Source of the DNA: an uncultured Halioglobus sp.
GTDB lineage: Bacteria > Pseudomonadota > Gammaproteobacteria > Pseudomonadales > Halieaceae
Direction: 5' to 3'
NCBI GenBank assembly: GCA_905480565.1
Contig: CAJQQW010000290.1
Location: forward strand, 1 to 11,739
Length of the DNA stretch: 11,739 nucleotides
The position numbers and the translations under genes were made by a program. How positions within the stretch are numbered: position 1 is the first letter of the stretch; each line of letters opens with the position of its first letter. The notes under the pieces are model-generated. The model did no database searches. It saw nothing but the letters and a program-made list of their open reading frames with translations, and was not told where the DNA came from. Below, piece after piece: positions 1 to 7,209 of this stretch.

Positions 1-63
1 CTCCCGCTGGGCATGCGTTACCATCGCGATTACTTTGTCACCCTACGGTTTCCTACGATATGA
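1..63 (+). CDS. 3' end of an unidentified upstream gene
   Basis: An open frame enters from the left edge and ends in TGA at 61-63, giving LPLGMRYHRDYFVTLRFPTI as its last 20 residues. The stop overlaps the dacA start as ATGA, the classic arrangement for translational coupling, and this supports the frame being real. The genes usually found just upstream of dacA in gammaproteobacteria are rlpA and mltB, but 20 residues are too few to recognise either, so no function is assigned. Confidence 0.55.
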   Translation, partial: LPLGMRYHRDYFVTLRFPTI

Positions 64-1223
64 CTCGACTGGCGATACTCCTCTTACTGACGATCACCGC
101 CTATGGCGCACAGGGACAGAATGCTGTGCCCGCACCACCCGAGCTGCCTGCAAAGGCCTACCTGTTGATCGATGCCAACAGTGGCCAGGTGATTGTCGAG
201 CACAATGCCGACCAGCAACTACCGCCGGCCAGCCTGACCAAGATGATGACCGCCTACGTGCTGGCGGAGGAAATCAATGCGGGGAGGGTCAGCGAACAAG
301 ACATGGTCAGGATTAGTGAGAACGCGTGGTCGCAAAACCCAATCTTCCAGGGCTCCTCCCTGATGTGGATCGAGCCGGGCAAAGATGTGTCCATTGCCGA
401 TCTGCAGAGGGGCATCATTATTTCGTCGGGTAATGACGCGACGCTGGCGGTGGCGGAGCATATCGCGGGAACCGAAGCCGTGTTCGCTGAAATGATGAAT
501 AACAGCGCCAAAAAGCTGGGAATGGATAGCAGTCACTACGTAAATTCCCACGGTCTGCCCGACCCGGCGCACAAGACCACTGCCCGTGATCTTGCAACGC
601 TGGCGCAGGCAATGATTAACGACCACCCGGAGCAGTACAAGATATACAAGGAGTTGGAGTTCACCTACAACGACATCCGCCAGTACAACCGTAATACGCT
701 GATGCTGTCAGATTCCTCGGTAGACGGGATCAAGACCGGTTATACCAAGGAGGCTGGATTTTGCCTGGTGGCCTCGGCGCAGCGAAGTGATATGCGTCTT
801 ATATCTGTCGTGCTGGGCTCTGCGAGTACCAAGACACGTAAAAATGAGACTGCGGCGTTGTTCAATTACGGGTTTCATTTTTATGAGACCCGCACGATCT
901 ACACCGCCGGTGTCGAGCTGGATGCGCCTCGCGTCTGGATGGGTTTGCAGGATCACGTCCCTGTCGGCGTCCGGGAAAAGGTTGTTCTCACGCTTCCCCG
1001 AGGCAGTCAAGAGAAGCTGGAGACCGATCTTGAGCTGATACCTGAGTTGATGGCGCCGTTGGCTTTGGGTGATCGGGTAGGTACCGCTCTTCTCAAACTT
1101 GATGGGGAGACGTTGAAAGAAGTGCCTGTTGTCGTGCTGTCGTCGATAGAAGAAGCAGGCTTTTTTGCGCGCCTGTGGGACAGGGTGCTGATGTTCATCG
1201 CCGAGCTGTTCAACGCTGTCTAG
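60..1223 (+). CDS. dacA: D-alanyl-D-alanine carboxypeptidase (PBP5/6 type)
   Basis: Low-molecular-mass penicillin-binding protein that removes the terminal D-Ala from peptidoglycan pentapeptides in the periplasm, limiting cross-linking. The 387-residue product starts with a signal peptide (about residues 1-19, hydrophobic LAILLLLTITAYG, then GAQGQ). The three serine peptidase S11 motifs are present in order: SLTK with nucleophile S58 and K61, SGN at 123-125, and KTG at 225-227. A beta-rich PBP5 C-terminal domain (about 275-365) follows. The last ~18 residues (ARLWDRVLMFIAELFNAV) form an amphipathic helix of the kind that anchors PBP5/6 to the outer face of the inner membrane. The ATG at 60 overlaps the upstream stop; no Shine-Dalgarno sequence is evident, so translation probably depends on coupling. 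It leads the ybeD-lipB operon. Naming it dacA rather than dacC is arbitrary from sequence alone. Confidence 0.96.
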   Translation: MTRLAILLLLTITAYGAQGQNAVPAPPELPAKAYLLIDANSGQVIVEHNADQQLPPASLTKMMTAYVLAEEINAGRVSEQDMVRISENAWSQNPIFQGSSLMWIEPGKDVSIADLQRGIIISSGNDATLAVAEHIAGTEAVFAEMMNNSAKKLGMDSSHYVNSHGLPDPAHKTTARDLATLAQAMINDHPEQYKIYKELEFTYNDIRQYNRNTLMLSDSSVDGIKTGYTKEAGFCLVASAQRSDMRLISVVLGSASTKTRKNETAALFNYGFHFYETRTIYTAGVELDAPRVWMGLQDHVPVGVREKVVLTLPRGSQEKLETDLELIPELMAPLALGDRVGTALLKLDGETLKEVPVVVLSSIEEAGFFARLWDRVLMFIAELFNAV

Positions 1224-1249
1224 TGATCCCGGAGGCATAATATTGTTGT

Positions 1250-1519
1250 ATGAGTGAAACCGACGCGCCAAAAATCGAGTTTCCGTGTGAATACCCGATC
1301 AAGGTCCTCGGACGCAGTCACGAGGAATTTCGGCCTATGGTGATGGACGTTTTTGGGCGCCATGCACCGGGGTACAATGACGCGACGATTGAAGTCAGGC
1401 CCAGTCGCAATGGGACGTTCACTTCCCTCACGGTGTTTATCATTGCGACGGGCAAAGAGCAGCTGGAAGCCCTGCATGCGGATCTCATGGATATTGAGCA
1501 TGTCAAAATGGTGATGTAG
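1250..1519 (+). CDS. ybeD: YbeD / DUF493 family protein
   Basis: Small 89-residue protein of the DUF493 (YbeD) family, a compact alpha/beta fold related to regulatory ACT-like domains. Its biochemical role is not established, although it is almost always linked to lipB and dacA. Visible family features are an N-terminal FPCEYPIKVLG strand, a central helix (EEFRPMVMDVFGRHAP), the strand segment IEVRPSRNGTFTSLTVFI and a final helix ending in IEHVKMVM. The length is typical. The start is fixed by an in-frame TAA just upstream (1238-1240) that leaves ATG 1250 as the first start codon. GGAGG at 1231-1235 is the best ribosome binding site although its 14-base spacing is long. It lies 26 bases after dacA and only 3 bases before lipB, so the three genes are probably one transcript. 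Confidence 0.93.
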   Translation: MSETDAPKIEFPCEYPIKVLGRSHEEFRPMVMDVFGRHAPGYNDATIEVRPSRNGTFTSLTVFIIATGKEQLEALHADLMDIEHVKMVM

Positions 1520-1522
1520 CCA

Positions 1523-2161
1523 GTGATGAATCCAGGATTGCTGGTGCGCGAGCTCGGACTTGTCGAGTATCAGCCGACGCTTGAAGCCATGCGGGCGTTT
1601 ACAGATTCCCGGGACGAGAATACGTCGGATGAACTGTGGCTTTTGCAGCATCCTCCCGTGTTTACTCAGGGGCAGGCGGGTAAAGCGGAACATGTGCTCG
1701 CGCCGGGCGACATTCCCGTTGTTCAAGTGGACCGGGGTGGGCAAGTCACATATCACGGTCCCGGGCAATGGGTGCTTTACCTCATGGTGAACCTGCGCCG
1801 CCGCAATATGGGTGTCAGAGACCTTGTGAGCCTGATCGAGCAGAGTCTTGTTGCGGTGTTGGCAGCGTATAACATAGAGGCGGTCACCCGACAGGGCGCG
1901 CCTGGCGTCTACGTAGGCGAGCGGAAGATCGCTTCTCTCGGTTTGCGCGTACGGCGTGGTTGCTCTTACCATGGTCTCGCCCTGAATGCAGACATGGACC
2001 TTGAGCCCTTTGAGCGCATCAACCCCTGTGGCTACAAGGGATTGGAGGTCACCTCCATGAGCCAATTAATGGCTTCAGATACCCTCTTGGATTGCGATCA
2101 GGTTGGAAGTCGACTACTGGCTATCGTGCGGGACAAGCTGTGCAACCTCGTCAAAGTCTGA
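1523..2161 (+). CDS. lipB: Octanoyl-[ACP]:protein N-octanoyltransferase
   Basis: Cytoplasmic enzyme that moves the octanoyl group from acyl carrier protein to the lipoyl-domain lysine of 2-oxoacid dehydrogenases and the glycine cleavage H protein, the first step of endogenous lipoate assembly. The 212-residue product has the family signatures: [12 protein letters not shown] (71-82), the catalytic lysine in GERKIASLG (K135), HGLALN (150-155) and the catalytic cysteine in INPCGYKG (C169). GTG 1523 overlaps an in-frame ATG at 1526; either could be used, and ATG 1526 would shorten the protein by one residue. It begins 3 bases after the ybeD stop. LipA, which inserts the sulfurs and often follows lipB, is not encoded in this window, so it must lie elsewhere or be missing. 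Confidence 0.97.
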   Translation: MMNPGLLVRELGLVEYQPTLEAMRAFTDSRDENTSDELWLLQHPPVFTQGQAGKAEHVLAPGDIPVVQVDRGGQVTYHGPGQWVLYLMVNLRRRNMGVRDLVSLIEQSLVAVLAAYNIEAVTRQGAPGVYVGERKIASLGLRVRRGCSYHGLALNADMDLEPFERINPCGYKGLEVTSMSQLMASDTLLDCDQVGSRLLAIVRDKLCNLVKV

Positions 2162-2190
2162 GTCGCGTCACGGTCGCTTTGTCAGTGAAT

Positions 2191-2205
2191 AGTGCACCGG
2201 GCACT
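2191..2205 (+). other. Small inverted repeat after lipB
   Basis: AGTGC-ACCGG-GCACT is a perfect 5-bp stem with a 5-base loop, 30 bases after the lipB stop. It is not followed by a T-tract, so it is not a canonical intrinsic terminator. It could protect the 3' end of the transcript or be chance. Confidence 0.25.
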
Positions 2206-2427
2206 CATGGCGGTATTCGGTAGGGTATATGCGGGGTACATTGAGGCCCCACTGGTTCCCGGCCAACTTGTTAATTTTGGCTGCAGAGTCTGCTTTGCCT
2301 GTCTTTGTGGGCCAGGCGATGTTCCGTTCTTTACCCGGCCCTGCGGCTATTGCTATCGATTGTGATGCTGCTAGTTTGGCGTATCGGTTTTACAGCGGAG
2401 ACCCCGGAGTTAGCTTTATTATTTAAC

Positions 2428-2445
2428 AACCGTTGCGGTTTTTTT
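2428..2445 (+). terminator. Possible rho-independent terminator
   Basis: AACCG-TTG-CGGTT followed at once by five more T residues has the form of an intrinsic terminator reading rightward. The stem is only 5 bp with a 3-base loop, so it would be weak. It lies about 270 bases past lipB and could end the dacA-ybeD-lipB transcript. The stretch before it (2162-2427) contains a 65-codon frame at 2229-2426 that I could not support as a gene. Confidence 0.4.
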
Positions 2446-2471
2446 CCGTTATGGTGATGTGCACTCTGGTG

Positions 2472-2768
2472 ATGGAGGTGCAGGTAAGATTTAGCGTCTT
2501 CAAGACCTCTATGGCCTATCTCTTGCTTGCGCTGGCGGTCGGTTATTCAGTGTGGTCATATCAGCGGTTTGTCGGGCCGCTGGAGCAGTTCTTGTCGGGT
2601 AGGTATGCGTCTTATAACGAGACCCTATATTATGTTTTTGGTTATCCAAAGGGAGCGACTTCATCAATTGTTGCGAAGGCGGTAGAAGCTGGTCGTTATA
2701 TCCCGCCTTGCAGGCCCTATTCGTCCCCTGAGGAGCAAGCGTCGGCTACAGACTCACTGACACCCTAG
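2472..2768 (+). CDS. Small single-pass membrane protein, unknown function
   Basis: I do not recognise this protein. From the ATG at 2472 it would have 98 residues: a short polar N-terminus, one clear transmembrane helix (MAYLLLALAVGYSVW), then a soluble part of about 65 residues containing the tyrosine-rich stretch GRYASYNETLYYVFGYPKG and a polar tail. The start is uncertain. TTG 2433 lies inside the possible terminator, ATG 2451 and ATG 2511 are in frame, and none has a well-spaced Shine-Dalgarno sequence. The composition is protein-like, with an aromatic-rich membrane-proximal segment. The stop shares a CTAG palindrome with the minus-strand methyltransferase remnant. It could be a signal-anchored membrane protein or a remnant whose C-terminus was altered by the rearrangement next door. 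Confidence 0.5.
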   Translation: MEVQVRFSVFKTSMAYLLLALAVGYSVWSYQRFVGPLEQFLSGRYASYNETLYYVFGYPKGATSSIVAKAVEAGRYIPPCRPYSSPEEQASATDSLTP

Positions 2769-2920
2769 CCGGTTTTCCTGCCAACGATAACGAACTGTCC
2801 ACCAAGTAGCGGCCAAATCAGTGGCAAACGGAGATAGAGCTTCACCAGCAGCGGGTGTTGGGGGAGCTTCGAATCGGTACTGAAGGGGATAAAGCGGGCG
2901 ACAACCTTCGTTACCTCATT
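2765..2920 (-). pseudogene. 3' remnant of a class I methyltransferase-like gene
   Basis: On the minus strand an open frame of 51 codons without its own start codon reads NEVTKVVARFIPFSTDSK, then PQHPLLVKLYLRLP, LIWPLLGGQF and VIVGRKTG before TAG. This pattern (HP-LLVxLYLRLP, then a short loop, LLGxQF and V-GRK) is what I recognise as the extreme C-terminus of class I SAM-dependent methyltransferases (Methyltransf_11/25-like), which typically end in a final strand with a K/R-rich tail. The SAM-binding core is absent. The frame overlaps the last codons of the truncated ybhN-like gene by 10 bases, consistent with two genes fused by a deletion. The assignment comes from pattern memory and needs a profile search. 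Confidence 0.5.
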
Positions 2921-3393
2921 TCAGTGAGGGTATCATCAGCAGTGGTGGCAAACCAAATGCCCCAGACGGTCATCCCCAGGATCGCCATCATGTCAAAAAG
3001 GCGTTCGACAATAATCGAGCCGAATGCAGCCACCCGCGAAACATTCGCCAGTCGGCCCAGCAGGTCGGCCCTCAGTGCCTCGCCCAGCTTTGCGGGTAGG
3101 ATGTTGTTGGCGGCGAACCCTGAAATGAAGGCGATAGAAATTTGCCGGTCTGAAACCGGGGTTTGCAAATGAGACAGCAGCACTCTCCAGCGTATAACTC
3201 TTGCACCCAGCTCAACCCAGTAAAGGGCCAGTGCCAGTGCAATCCAGGCGGGCTTGATGCTGGCTAACTCTGCAGTCAACGCGTCCCAGCTGACATTGCG
3301 AATGCTGAGATAGAGCAATACGCCACCGATCAACAATCCTAGCGTGAGCTGGACTGGCCTGGATTGGAAAATCGGTTTTGACGCCCTTGTCAC
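2911..3393 (-). pseudogene. C-terminally truncated YbhN/AglD-type membrane protein
   Basis: The 160-residue product matches the N-terminal half of the YbhN / lysylphosphatidylglycerol-synthase TM-region family (PF03706), normally about 300-350 residues with 7-8 membrane helices. Helices are visible at about 17-31, 48-66, 85-97 and 136-150. The family's conserved motif appears as NNILPAKLGEALRA (96-109), followed by SIIVERLFDM (126-135). The frame stops abruptly after DTLTEMR, where further helices would be expected, and sequence beyond the stop codes in another frame for a methyltransferase-like tail. The GTG at 3393 is the likely start, since an in-frame TAA lies 24 bases upstream, but no good Shine-Dalgarno sequence precedes it. 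Members of this family act in lipid or glycan export or flipping. This copy is probably non-functional. Confidence 0.7.
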
Positions 3394-3795
3394 GTTGTTG
3401 CCGGCCTGGCCTTATATCTAAATTCGATATCTTGGTGGTTGTCGTATGGCCGGGGTAACCCCGCCGCCTTTGGCATATCTTGCCGGCACCCACTGTCATA
3501 CTCGTTTCAACGACTCTGCTGCTCGTCTATCGGAGCATTCTCGCGAAGACCTGACGGGTTTGGATCCGCCTGTTCAGCGAGGGCTTGCCGTTGTCTATGA
3601 TGTTAACACGATTCTTTGGTGCGCGACTGATGCGACAACGCCTTGGCGTTTGGCGCTAGGGTTGATTCGCCATAGGCACTCGCCTGGATTGTCCTGCCGC
3701 GTGCGAAGATCGCGATTGGGCGCCCGGACGCTTGAAGCACGCTATGGAGTCCGCAGCAGCGGCTAGACCACGGTGCGAGTTACTGTTGCGTCGGC
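3394..3795. other. Gene-poor interval with hairpins and a broken reading frame
   Basis: I find no convincing gene here. Two perfect small inverted repeats are present: CGGGG-TAA-CCCCG (3451-3463), which would sit in the leader of the minus-strand ybhN remnant, and AACGCC-TT-GGCGTT (3637-3650). A plus-strand frame from 3480 to 3659 reads protein-like on both sides of an internal TGA (3552-3554): TVILVSTTLLLVYRSILAKT before it and LMMLTRF-type, arginine-rich text ending GARLMRQRLGVWR after it. It could be a decayed membrane-protein fragment or chance. A 106-codon frame at 3446-3766 has no recognisable features. Confidence 0.3.
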
Positions 3796-6700
3796 CTACA
3801 GTTCGCGTATGCGGATATTGCGATACGACACCGGATCGCCGTGATCCTGTAAAACGATATAGCCTTCTGCGAACTTTCCGAAGTCGGGCATGTCTGCAAA
3901 TTTACTGGCTGCAACCAGTGCGTCCCATTTTTTGCTGGTGCGCTTTATACTGACAACCTTTACTCCATTCAGCCAATGTTCGATATGGTTGTCCTTGATG
4001 CGGATGCGAACTTTGTTCCATTCTCCCGCCGGGTTTGCGGTCTCCGGCGTGGCGGCGATAAGGTCGTAAAGATCGCCTGCCCGATGAGTAATAATGTTGC
4101 CGTCCGAGTGCAGCTCGTTGTCCAGTATCTGCATCTCTATTCCCGTGTGCCAGGGCACGTTTTCCAATTCATCTTTAACAAGGTAAAAGATGCCGCTGTT
4201 CCCTCCGGGGGATATTTTCCACTCAAGGCTGAGCTCAAAATTTCGGAACGACTCGCGATAATAAATCAAGTCACCGGAAGGTCCGCCAAAGGCTGCGCTT
4301 TTTATCAGGTCCCACATGGGGAATATGCCGTCCTGCTCAAGCACCAGGGTGCCGTCTATTACCCGCCACTTGCTCACGTCGTTCTCTTTGCCGCCGTAGT
4401 TACGCCAGCCCGCCAGCGTCTCGCCATCGAACAAATCCCGCCATGCCGGCGCCAGCTGTGTTGGCGCGGCGGCTTCGGTATCAGCTGTAGGTATATTGTT
4501 CAGGGTATACCAGGCCTCAGCGGTCCAGAGCCTTGCGCCGGATGCCGAGCGCAGCCGGTCTGCCAGCCGCAGGTAGACCACATAGCCCGCCTGCAGGCCG
4601 GGTATACGCAGCTCAATATGCCGCCGGTCACCGGATAGCCGAATTGCTTCCACGGGCAGTGTTGTCTCATCGTACTTCGGCCCGCCGTACTGTTCAGTGG
4701 GATGGTAAAACCATTGCTTCACCAAAAGATCGTCGAGCGTCAGCTGTATATCTGCGGCCAGTGGCTGTGTAAGTTCGATGTCAAAGCCATCGCTCCGCGC
4801 GCGCACGGCGCGCATTTCAAACGCCCTGTCCGCTACCCAAATCATTCGTTCCAGTCCCTGCCATGCCTTGTCGTACTCACCCCAGTTGGGTCTGCTGCCG
4901 GCCTCGCCAACGAAAATCGAGCCGTCCGGGACTTGCAGCAGGCGATTGACACCCGCTTCAAACCCGGCGCTGAAATGGAAAGCGGCCCCCTGCTGCCGGT
5001 TATCCACTTCTTCAAGGAAAACGCGCTTGATGCCGCCGTTGTAGATATCACCGAAAATCCATTGTCCCGCATACGGCCCCTCTGCCAGTTGCAGGGGTTG
5101 GGTAGGGGAATTGCCGACCTCGTCCTGCGGCAACCAAACGCTGGGAGGGAGCTCCTGAGCGCCGATGACGCCGGGATCAGGCACCGCGCGAGAGCCGTAG
5201 AAGCCGCCCGGTTCGATTTCAATGAATTTGCTGGAGGGGAGCCAGTCGCCCTGATTATCAGTAACGTACAGGCTGTTTTCAGCACCAAGCGCGATACCGT
5301 TGGGCGTGCGGAAGCCAGCGGCGTGAACGACAGCGTTGCCGTTCTTGTCAACGCGCAATAATTTGCCCTGCGTGGGATATTGATCCGGGCAGCTGGCCCC
5401 GCCAGGGAGCACGCAAATTGATAGCAGAAAGTAAAAGTCATCCTGATGGTGGACCAGACCAAAGGCAAAGGAATGGAAGTTGCTGCTGGTCGGCCAGTCA
5501 TAGGAGGCGGCGCGGTAAAGATCGATGACGTCGTCACCGTCCGTATCGATCAACTCGGTGAGTTCCTGCTTTTGCAGGACAAAAATCCGATCATCTACAA
5601 CGGCCAAACCCAGTGGTTCATGCAACCCCTCAGCAATTCGCCGCACCCGCTGTTCCTCGGACGCCCTTGGGTCAACAAGAAAGACTGCGCCATCGAGGTC
5701 CCAGCTGGCGACTACCAGGCTGCCATCACTGAGCAGATCCATGCCTCCGACCCGTGGTTCGAACCCCTGCGGGGCGACCTTCTCAACGCGAAAAGACGGA
5801 TGTAAAGCAGTCAGCTTGGGCAGTATGTCGTAATCGTACTCGGGCGTCGCCGTATAGGCCTGTCCTTGGGCGTCTAAGGGGCTGGCCTGAGGCACTATCG
5901 TCGTATCAACACTAAGGATATAGGTGATCGCGGCTTCTGCGTCCTCCCGTGATAATTCAGGGTGTGACGGCATGGGCACCTGTCCCCAGATACCTTTGCC
6001 GCCCTCAAGTACGCTGGTTGCAAGAGCTGAGACGACTTCCTCCTGTGCCTTCCCACGGAACTTTCCCGCAATTCGCGCCCAGGCTGGCCCAGATACTCGA
6101 TGTCCCTCGGCGTGGCAGCCAAGGCAATCGCTGCCGGCGATAATCGCTTCACCCCGTTTCGCTACATCGCGGTCAGCCGATTTCAGCAGGCTGGCTGCTG
6201 ACTCGGGCGGCCTGATGGCAGTTGCCTCTGACAGTGGCATTTCCAGCGTACCATCGGCGACGTGATACTGATTGCCACTATTGGAAAAGCCGGCTGTTAT
6301 TTTCTGGTGATTATCGAGACGCTCGAAATGGCGGGTAAACACCGGGGTACCATCGGCACGGAGGGTGAATTCCGGCTGTTCGGTCAGCTCCAGCCTGTAC
6401 CCCTCGGCGCTAAGTGCAAAACGCATGTAGGCCGTTTTTCGATCCTTGCCATACTCATGGCCCAGGTACTGAATGGTTGCGGGTACTCGTTTACCATCCG
6501 CCTCAATGAACCAGTCTGCATGATCTTCATTGCGATAGTACCAGGCACCCTCACTATGAGGTTGCGGTCCGTGCTGTTGATTGTAGGCTGGCCCGTCGAA
6601 CTGCACCTTGCCTCGCCATACCTGGTAAAGAGACTGGTGCTGTATGTCGTATGCCACCCATATGTGGGGCGCTAGTGCGAACATCAGTATGCGAGGACGC

Positions 6701-6981
6701 TCGTCAAGGTTACTGCGCAGCACCCAGGGTGCATTGCCGCGGCCCTCAATCTGCTGCCTGCCGTAGGAAGGGTCGGTAACGAAGGGGGACTCGGTTCCCA
6801 GCAAGTGGCCTTGCAGTAACTCAATAACTGCGCCGGGCCCGTCTCGTTTAGCGAGGTTGCTCATGAAGGCAAGCTCGGAACGAGAAACCATGCCAAGTTG
6901 CACGATGCTGAACAGGCCAATCGATAACAGCAGTGCCAGCAACAAAGGAATGAGCAATAGATAGGCAATTAGTTTTTTCAT
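3796..6981 (-). CDS. Membrane-anchored cytochrome c / sugar-dehydrogenase propeller / 3-ketoglycoside hydrolase fusion
   Basis: A 1061-residue protein facing the periplasm. In order: an N-terminal membrane anchor (about 4-30); a beta-rich domain (about 80-250) that I cannot name with certainty; a class I cytochrome c (about 272-358) with haem motif CLGCH (286-290) and a probable axial methionine M337 in QVPMPSH; a six-bladed propeller of the PQQ glucose/sorbosone dehydrogenase type (about 395-720, with GGMDLLSDGSLVV, RTPNGIALG, SLYVTDNQGDW and FVGEAGSRP); a small beta domain (about 725-832) ending EAWYTLNNIP; and a C-terminal DUF1080 / 3-keto-disaccharide hydrolase domain (PF06439, about 845-1061) with LFDGETLAGWRNYGG, GGNSGIFY, GIEMQILDNE and GEWNKVRI. 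The likely role is oxidation of a carbohydrate or glycoside with electrons passed to the haem, plus cleavage of a 3-keto product; the substrate is unknown. It is read alone, divergent from the amidohydrolase. No strong Shine-Dalgarno sequence precedes the ATG, but the membrane anchor immediately follows it and supports this start. Confidence 0.9.
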   Translation of the reverse strand: MKKLIAYLLLIPLLLALLLSIGLFSIVQLGMVSRSELAFMSNLAKRDGPGAVIELLQGHLLGTESPFVTDPSYGRQQIEGRGNAPWVLRSNLDERPRILMFALAPHIWVAYDIQHQSLYQVWRGKVQFDGPAYNQQHGPQPHSEGAWYYRNEDHADWFIEADGKRVPATIQYLGHEYGKDRKTAYMRFALSAEGYRLELTEQPEFTLRADGTPVFTRHFERLDNHQKITAGFSNSGNQYHVADGTLEMPLSEATAIRPPESAASLLKSADRDVAKRGEAIIAGSDCLGCHAEGHRVSGPAWARIAGKFRGKAQEEVVSALATSVLEGGKGIWGQVPMPSHPELSREDAEAAITYILSVDTTIVPQASPLDAQGQAYTATPEYDYDILPKLTALHPSFRVEKVAPQGFEPRVGGMDLLSDGSLVVASWDLDGAVFLVDPRASEEQRVRRIAEGLHEPLGLAVVDDRIFVLQKQELTELIDTDGDDVIDLYRAASYDWPTSSNFHSFAFGLVHHQDDFYFLLSICVLPGGASCPDQYPTQGKLLRVDKNGNAVVHAAGFRTPNGIALGAENSLYVTDNQGDWLPSSKFIEIEPGGFYGSRAVPDPGVIGAQELPPSVWLPQDEVGNSPTQPLQLAEGPYAGQWIFGDIYNGGIKRVFLEEVDNRQQGAAFHFSAGFEAGVNRLLQVPDGSIFVGEAGSRPNWGEYDKAWQGLERMIWVADRAFEMRAVRARSDGFDIELTQPLAADIQLTLDDLLVKQWFYHPTEQYGGPKYDETTLPVEAIRLSGDRRHIELRIPGLQAGYVVYLRLADRLRSASGARLWTAEAWYTLNNIPTADTEAAAPTQLAPAWRDLFDGETLAGWRNYGGKENDVSKWRVIDGTLVLEQDGIFPMWDLIKSAAFGGPSGDLIYYRESFRNFELSLEWKISPGGNSGIFYLVKDELENVPWHTGIEMQILDNELHSDGNIITHRAGDLYDLIAATPETANPAGEWNKVRIRIKDNHIEHWLNGVKVVSIKRTSKKWDALVAASKFADMPDFGKFAEGYIVLQDHGDPVSYRNIRIREL

Positions 6982-7009
6982 GGTTTTGCAATTTTAATCC
7001 AGAGAGGAT

Positions 7010-7027
7010 GCCATCAGCGGCGATGGC
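7010..7027. promoter_or_regulatory. Inverted repeat GCCATC-N6-GATGGC (candidate operator)
   Basis: A perfect 6-bp dyad with a 6-base spacer, 29-46 bases upstream of the fusion-protein start. It lies just downstream of the -10 element proposed for that gene, so it would overlap the transcription start and first transcribed bases. That position fits a repressor operator or a 5' hairpin on the mRNA. A chance repeat cannot be excluded. Confidence 0.4.
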
Positions 7028-7036
7028 TCGACTGTC

Positions 7037-7064
7037 ATGATAGCGGGGAACGCGGTTAGTGCAA
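7037..7064 (-). promoter_or_regulatory. Candidate sigma70 promoter of the fusion gene
   Basis: On the minus strand, TTGCAC (7064-7059) and TATCAT (7042-7037) are separated by 16 bases. The -10 matches the consensus at 5 of 6 positions and the -35 at 3 of 6. The implied start near 7030 gives a leader of about 50 bases before the ATG at 6981. Confidence 0.45.
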
Positions 7065-7117
7065 GCGTGTGCAGATAAGCATGTACGTCCGTTTGCACAG
7101 GGCCAGCGGTCAATGAA

Positions 7118-7146
7118 ATGAAAGGACGCTCTCAGTGTGCTAGTCT
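7118..7146 (+). promoter_or_regulatory. Candidate extended -10 promoter of the amidohydrolase gene
   Basis: ATGAAA (7118-7123) and TAGTCT (7141-7146) lie 17 bases apart, and the -10 is preceded by TGC, forming an extended TGN motif. The match to sigma70 consensus is moderate. A start near 7153 would give a leader of about 57 bases to GTG 7210. Confidence 0.4.
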
Positions 7147-7209
7147 TTTTTTCGCGTGCTGCGTGTTAATAAAGACCGGGTTACAACCGTCGGTGGAGGA
7201 GTGCCATTA

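Noticed and set aside
708-1271. 187-codon minus-strand frame inside dacA
   Set aside because: Antisense to a clear PBP5/6 gene, with no recognisable domains.
1220-2065. 281-codon minus-strand frame across ybeD and lipB
   Set aside because: It lies antisense to two well-recognised genes with intact catalytic motifs and shows no family features; long antisense frames are common in GC-rich genes.
2855-3172. 105-codon plus-strand frame
   Set aside because: It is antisense to the ybhN remnant, whose NNILPAKLGEALRA motif shows which strand is coding.
3600-3665. Possible integron attC-like site near GTTAACA and AACGCC-TT-GGCGTT
   Set aside because: The required paired core sites and the imperfect-palindrome layout are not present, and no integrase or cassette genes are nearby.
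3976-5805. Several plus-strand frames of 100-220 codons (for example 3976-4638, 4702-5361 and 5446-5805)
   Set aside because: All are antisense to the 1061-codon fusion gene, whose domains are continuous through them.
7156-7209. 18-codon extension of the amidohydrolase
   Set aside because: GTG 7156 lacks a Shine-Dalgarno sequence and falls almost at the proposed transcription start, whereas GTG 7210 has GGAGGA at 9 bases.
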